Of a DNA stretch of 8,208 bases, positions 5,137-8,208 are shown one piece after another. This stretch comes from Chrysiogenales bacterium. Lineage in GTDB: Bacteria > Acidobacteriota > Aminicenantia > UBA2199. Position 1 is the first letter of the stretch. Each line of letters starts with the position of its first letter. The DNA lies in NCBI GenBank assembly GCA_004525465.1, contig SPCN01000088.1, positions 1 through 8,208 on the forward strand, in the 5' to 3' direction. The position numbers were made by a program, and so were the translations under genes. The notes beneath the pieces were generated by a model. It was not told the origin of the DNA. It searched no databases and saw nothing but the letters and a program-made list of their open reading frames with translations.

Positions 5137-5442
5137 TTACATTTTTCTTTTTACCGCAGCCAATTTGCCTTCCATGGTGATCTCCCGGTCGCGGCGGTCG
5201 TCGATGCGCAACGTGGTCGAGACGCGCAGAGCACCCATGCGGAAAGGCGCCTCGTGCATGGCCTGCACCGCGGTCAGCACTTCGGCCAATTCCCCTTCCA
5301 GGATGGTCGACATCGGTGTCAGCAGGGACTTGAGGCCGGGAAATTCACGCAGGACCTTTTCGACTTCTGCAACATAGACGCTGAGCGATGTGGATGCCGT
5401 GCCCAGCGGCACTACGGTGACTTCGGCGATGATCTTGCCCAT
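5137..5442 (-). CDS. MTH1187-family (DUF77) thiamine-binding protein
   Basis: This 101-residue protein contains the family's conserved blocks in order: AEVTVVPLGT (6-15), LTPMSTILEGEL (41-52), AVQAMHEAPFRMGALRVSTTL (58-78) and the signature IDDRRDREITMEGK (80-93). The length is typical. Members form small ferredoxin-like-fold oligomers, and several bind thiamine or a related ligand. They are thought to sense or sequester it in the cytoplasm, or to work with HMP/thiamine ABC transporters; no enzyme activity is established. GGGAGG (5449-5454) precedes the ATG by 6 bases. It is the last gene of the minus-strand run, 31 bases after the cysteine peptidase. No thiamine gene or TPP riboswitch is seen nearby, so context says nothing about the ligand. 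Confidence 0.92.
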   Translation of the reverse strand: MGKIIAEVTVVPLGTASTSLSVYVAEVEKVLREFPGLKSLLTPMSTILEGELAEVLTAVQAMHEAPFRMGALRVSTTLRIDDRRDREITMEGKLAAVKRKM

Positions 5443-5473
5443 GGCCTACCTCCCTTGCAAAAAATCGTCCGGA

Positions 5474-6757
5474 TTATTTTATTTTGGCCAGGATGTTTTT
5501 TACGATGTCCTTGTGCACGGTGAAGGTCAGCATCTTGAGCCTGACGAAATCGCCGCGGAAAAAGTAATAGCCTTCGTGTCTGCCCCAGCGGGCCGAGCGG
5601 CCCGAATCCTTGATCAGGAACCAGTCGTGGCCTTTGTAATGGCTGTAACCGACCAGGTGGATGCCGTGGTCATCGGTTGTGGTTTCGTTGTCGATACGGT
5701 ACTCGCGCGCGTCCTGGTTGATGAAGGAGCCGGGAATGTCGAAACTGGGGATGAAGCTGACATCCTGGAAGCCCACTTTGCCCGGTTCGGAAACATCGCC
5801 GCCGATGCCGATGCTGTAGCCCGCCTTGATGGCCTTGCGGATCAGACCATACCACTCGTCGAGCGGCAGGTTGAGGTAATCCGTGCTGTGCCACCAGTTG
5901 TCCGGGACCGCGAATTCCTGGAAGGTGTAGAAGGGATAATAACTGGTCGACATCACGTCCACATAGTCGTCCATGTTCAGCGGGGTTTCGTTTTTCAGGA
6001 ATTCCTGCGGCGTCATTTCTTTGCCGTTATAAACGAAGCGAGCTGGCGGCGTGCCCAGGTGCTTGTTCAAGATCACGGCCACGTGATCGAGCACGTCCTT
6101 TTCGTTCCAGAAATCATTGTTTTTCACGTAGTCTAGGAAAGCGCTGATCTCATCGATCAGCAGGGCCTGGTCCAGTTTCTCCTTGTTGCCCACGTAACCG
6201 GGATAGGCTGCGGCCGGAACGATGCCATGGATTTTCCAAATGCGGTTGATGGCGTTGCTTTCGCCGCCTTCGGCCACCAGCGAATCGCCGCGTTCCTGAA
6301 CGAAACGCCGGACCTTTGCCAGGTATTCGAAATAAACGGTCCACATTTCGGACAACTTGATCTTCTTGCCGCTCAGGCGGAATATTTCCGATTCATAATA
6401 GGAAGTTGTGGCGAAGCTCCAGCAGGTGTTGGTGTTGTACTGGGCCACCGGCGGAAAGTGAAAAACCGGTTTGCAGGCCGCCGGGGATGGAGGCGGGTAG
6501 ATCCCGGCCATGTCGGACCACAGGTCCTTTTTCAGAGCCTTGTTTTTTTCTTTTTCCTCCGCCTGTCTTTTCCTGATCTTGGCCGTTTCCTCGTCCAGTA
6601 GCGCCTGCTCTTTTTCCCGATCCACTCTCATGGACTCGAGCAGCGGGTCGCGGTATTTTTTTTCGTATTTCGCCTTGTTCTTCGCATCGTTTGCGGCCGA
6701 GAGTCCGGCAAAATTAAGCAATGAAAAACAAACCAGCAGCAAAATGATCTTTTTCAT
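5474..6757 (-). CDS. Secreted C1-type cysteine peptidase (C1B/bleomycin hydrolase-like)
   Basis: This 427-residue protein has a signal peptide (1-22, MKKIILLLV...GLSAA), a highly charged, probably coiled-coil linker (23-80, rich in Lys/Glu) and then a papain-superfamily domain. The oxyanion Gln106 and nucleophile Cys112 lie in QYNTNTCWSFATTSYYESE. The catalytic His364 is in DDHGIHLVGYS, aligning with HAVxxVG of papain. The third position is Asp384 (WFLIKDSG), where papain-like enzymes have Asn in KNSW. The long insert between the two halves (about 130-350) and the DDHG motif fit the C1B/PepC type better than C1A. Unlike cytoplasmic PepC and bleomycin hydrolase it has an export signal, so it should act in the periplasm or outside. 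There is no obvious cleaved propeptide apart from the charged linker. GGAGAT precedes the start, which lies 17 bases after the asnS stop. The peptidase fold is well supported; substrate and activity are unknown. Confidence 0.85.
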   Translation of the reverse strand: MKKIILLLVCFSLLNFAGLSAANDAKNKAKYEKKYRDPLLESMRVDREKEQALLDEETAKIRKRQAEEKEKNKALKKDLWSDMAGIYPPPSPAACKPVFHFPPVAQYNTNTCWSFATTSYYESEIFRLSGKKIKLSEMWTVYFEYLAKVRRFVQERGDSLVAEGGESNAINRIWKIHGIVPAAAYPGYVGNKEKLDQALLIDEISAFLDYVKNNDFWNEKDVLDHVAVILNKHLGTPPARFVYNGKEMTPQEFLKNETPLNMDDYVDVMSTSYYPFYTFQEFAVPDNWWHSTDYLNLPLDEWYGLIRKAIKAGYSIGIGGDVSEPGKVGFQDVSFIPSFDIPGSFINQDAREYRIDNETTTDDHGIHLVGYSHYKGHDWFLIKDSGRSARWGRHEGYYFFRGDFVRLKMLTFTVHKDIVKNILAKIK

Positions 6758-6774
6758 TTTATCTCCTTTTTTAT

Positions 6775-8166
<1,392 letters not shown>

Positions 8167-8188
8167 GGCCTCACCTCGGTAAAGACCA

Positions 8189-8194
8189 ATTGTA
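8189..8194 (-). promoter_or_regulatory. Candidate -10 box for the asnS run
   Basis: TACAAT on the minus strand is 22 bases before the asnS start, a normal distance for a short leader. Only 14 bases remain before the window edge, so the -35 region cannot be seen. The same GCGC...TACAAT context occurs before comEA. Confidence 0.35.
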
Positions 8195-8208
8195 GCGCAA
8201 AACCGCCC

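Noticed and set aside
5390..6136. A 248-residue plus-strand open frame
   Set aside because: It lies antisense to the start of the thiamine-binding gene and the C-terminal half of the cysteine peptidase, which have clear motifs, signal peptide and ribosome sites. The antisense product has no recognisable domain and is explained by GC-rich codon use.

Overview
The window looks like chromosomal DNA of a Gram-negative-type (diderm) bacterium. It is fairly GC-rich and dense in genes, with strong AGGAGG ribosome binding sites, overlapping genes, a periplasmic ComEA and a minor-pilin operon. A deep lineage of the Acidobacteriota/Aminicenantes kind would fit, but that is only an impression; no marker here fixes the taxon. 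I see no rRNA, tRNA, CRISPR array, transposase or integrase.

Left end (1-416, minus strand): the first codons of a small protein running off the window, preceded by a secreted helix-hairpin-helix DNA-binding protein of the ComEA type. A strong hairpin lies between them. A 277-base divergent intergenic region (417-693) separates comEA from a plus-strand operon of four prepilin-like genes (694-3496). In order these are PilV/GspI-like, PilW/GspJ-like, a PilX/GspK-like protein with a long repetitive C-terminal part, and FimT/GspH-like. Three have a prepilin peptidase site (KG followed by a hydrophobic stretch with Glu at +5). The genes overlap by 8 bases or are separated by 2, so they are probably translated as one unit. 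Minor pilins beside ComEA suggest a type IV pilus system with a possible role in DNA uptake.

Middle (3497-5119): this stretch looks inserted. The last 39 bases of the fimT/gspH-like gene, ending exactly at its stop codon, recur at 5081-5119. Between the copies lie a glycosyltransferase C-terminal fragment without its catalytic domain and a complete sulfotransferase that overlaps it by 4 bases. Part of this stretch is visibly less GC-rich than its surroundings. The layout resembles an accessory segment integrated at the 3' end of a gene, although no recombinase is present.

Right part (5137-8166, minus strand): a compact run of asparaginyl-tRNA synthetase, a secreted C1-type cysteine peptidase with Asp at the usual Asn position, and an MTH1187-family thiamine-binding protein. 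The gaps are 17 and 31 bases, so they are probably co-transcribed from a promoter just inside the right edge. This run converges on the pilin operon, with the inserted segment between them.
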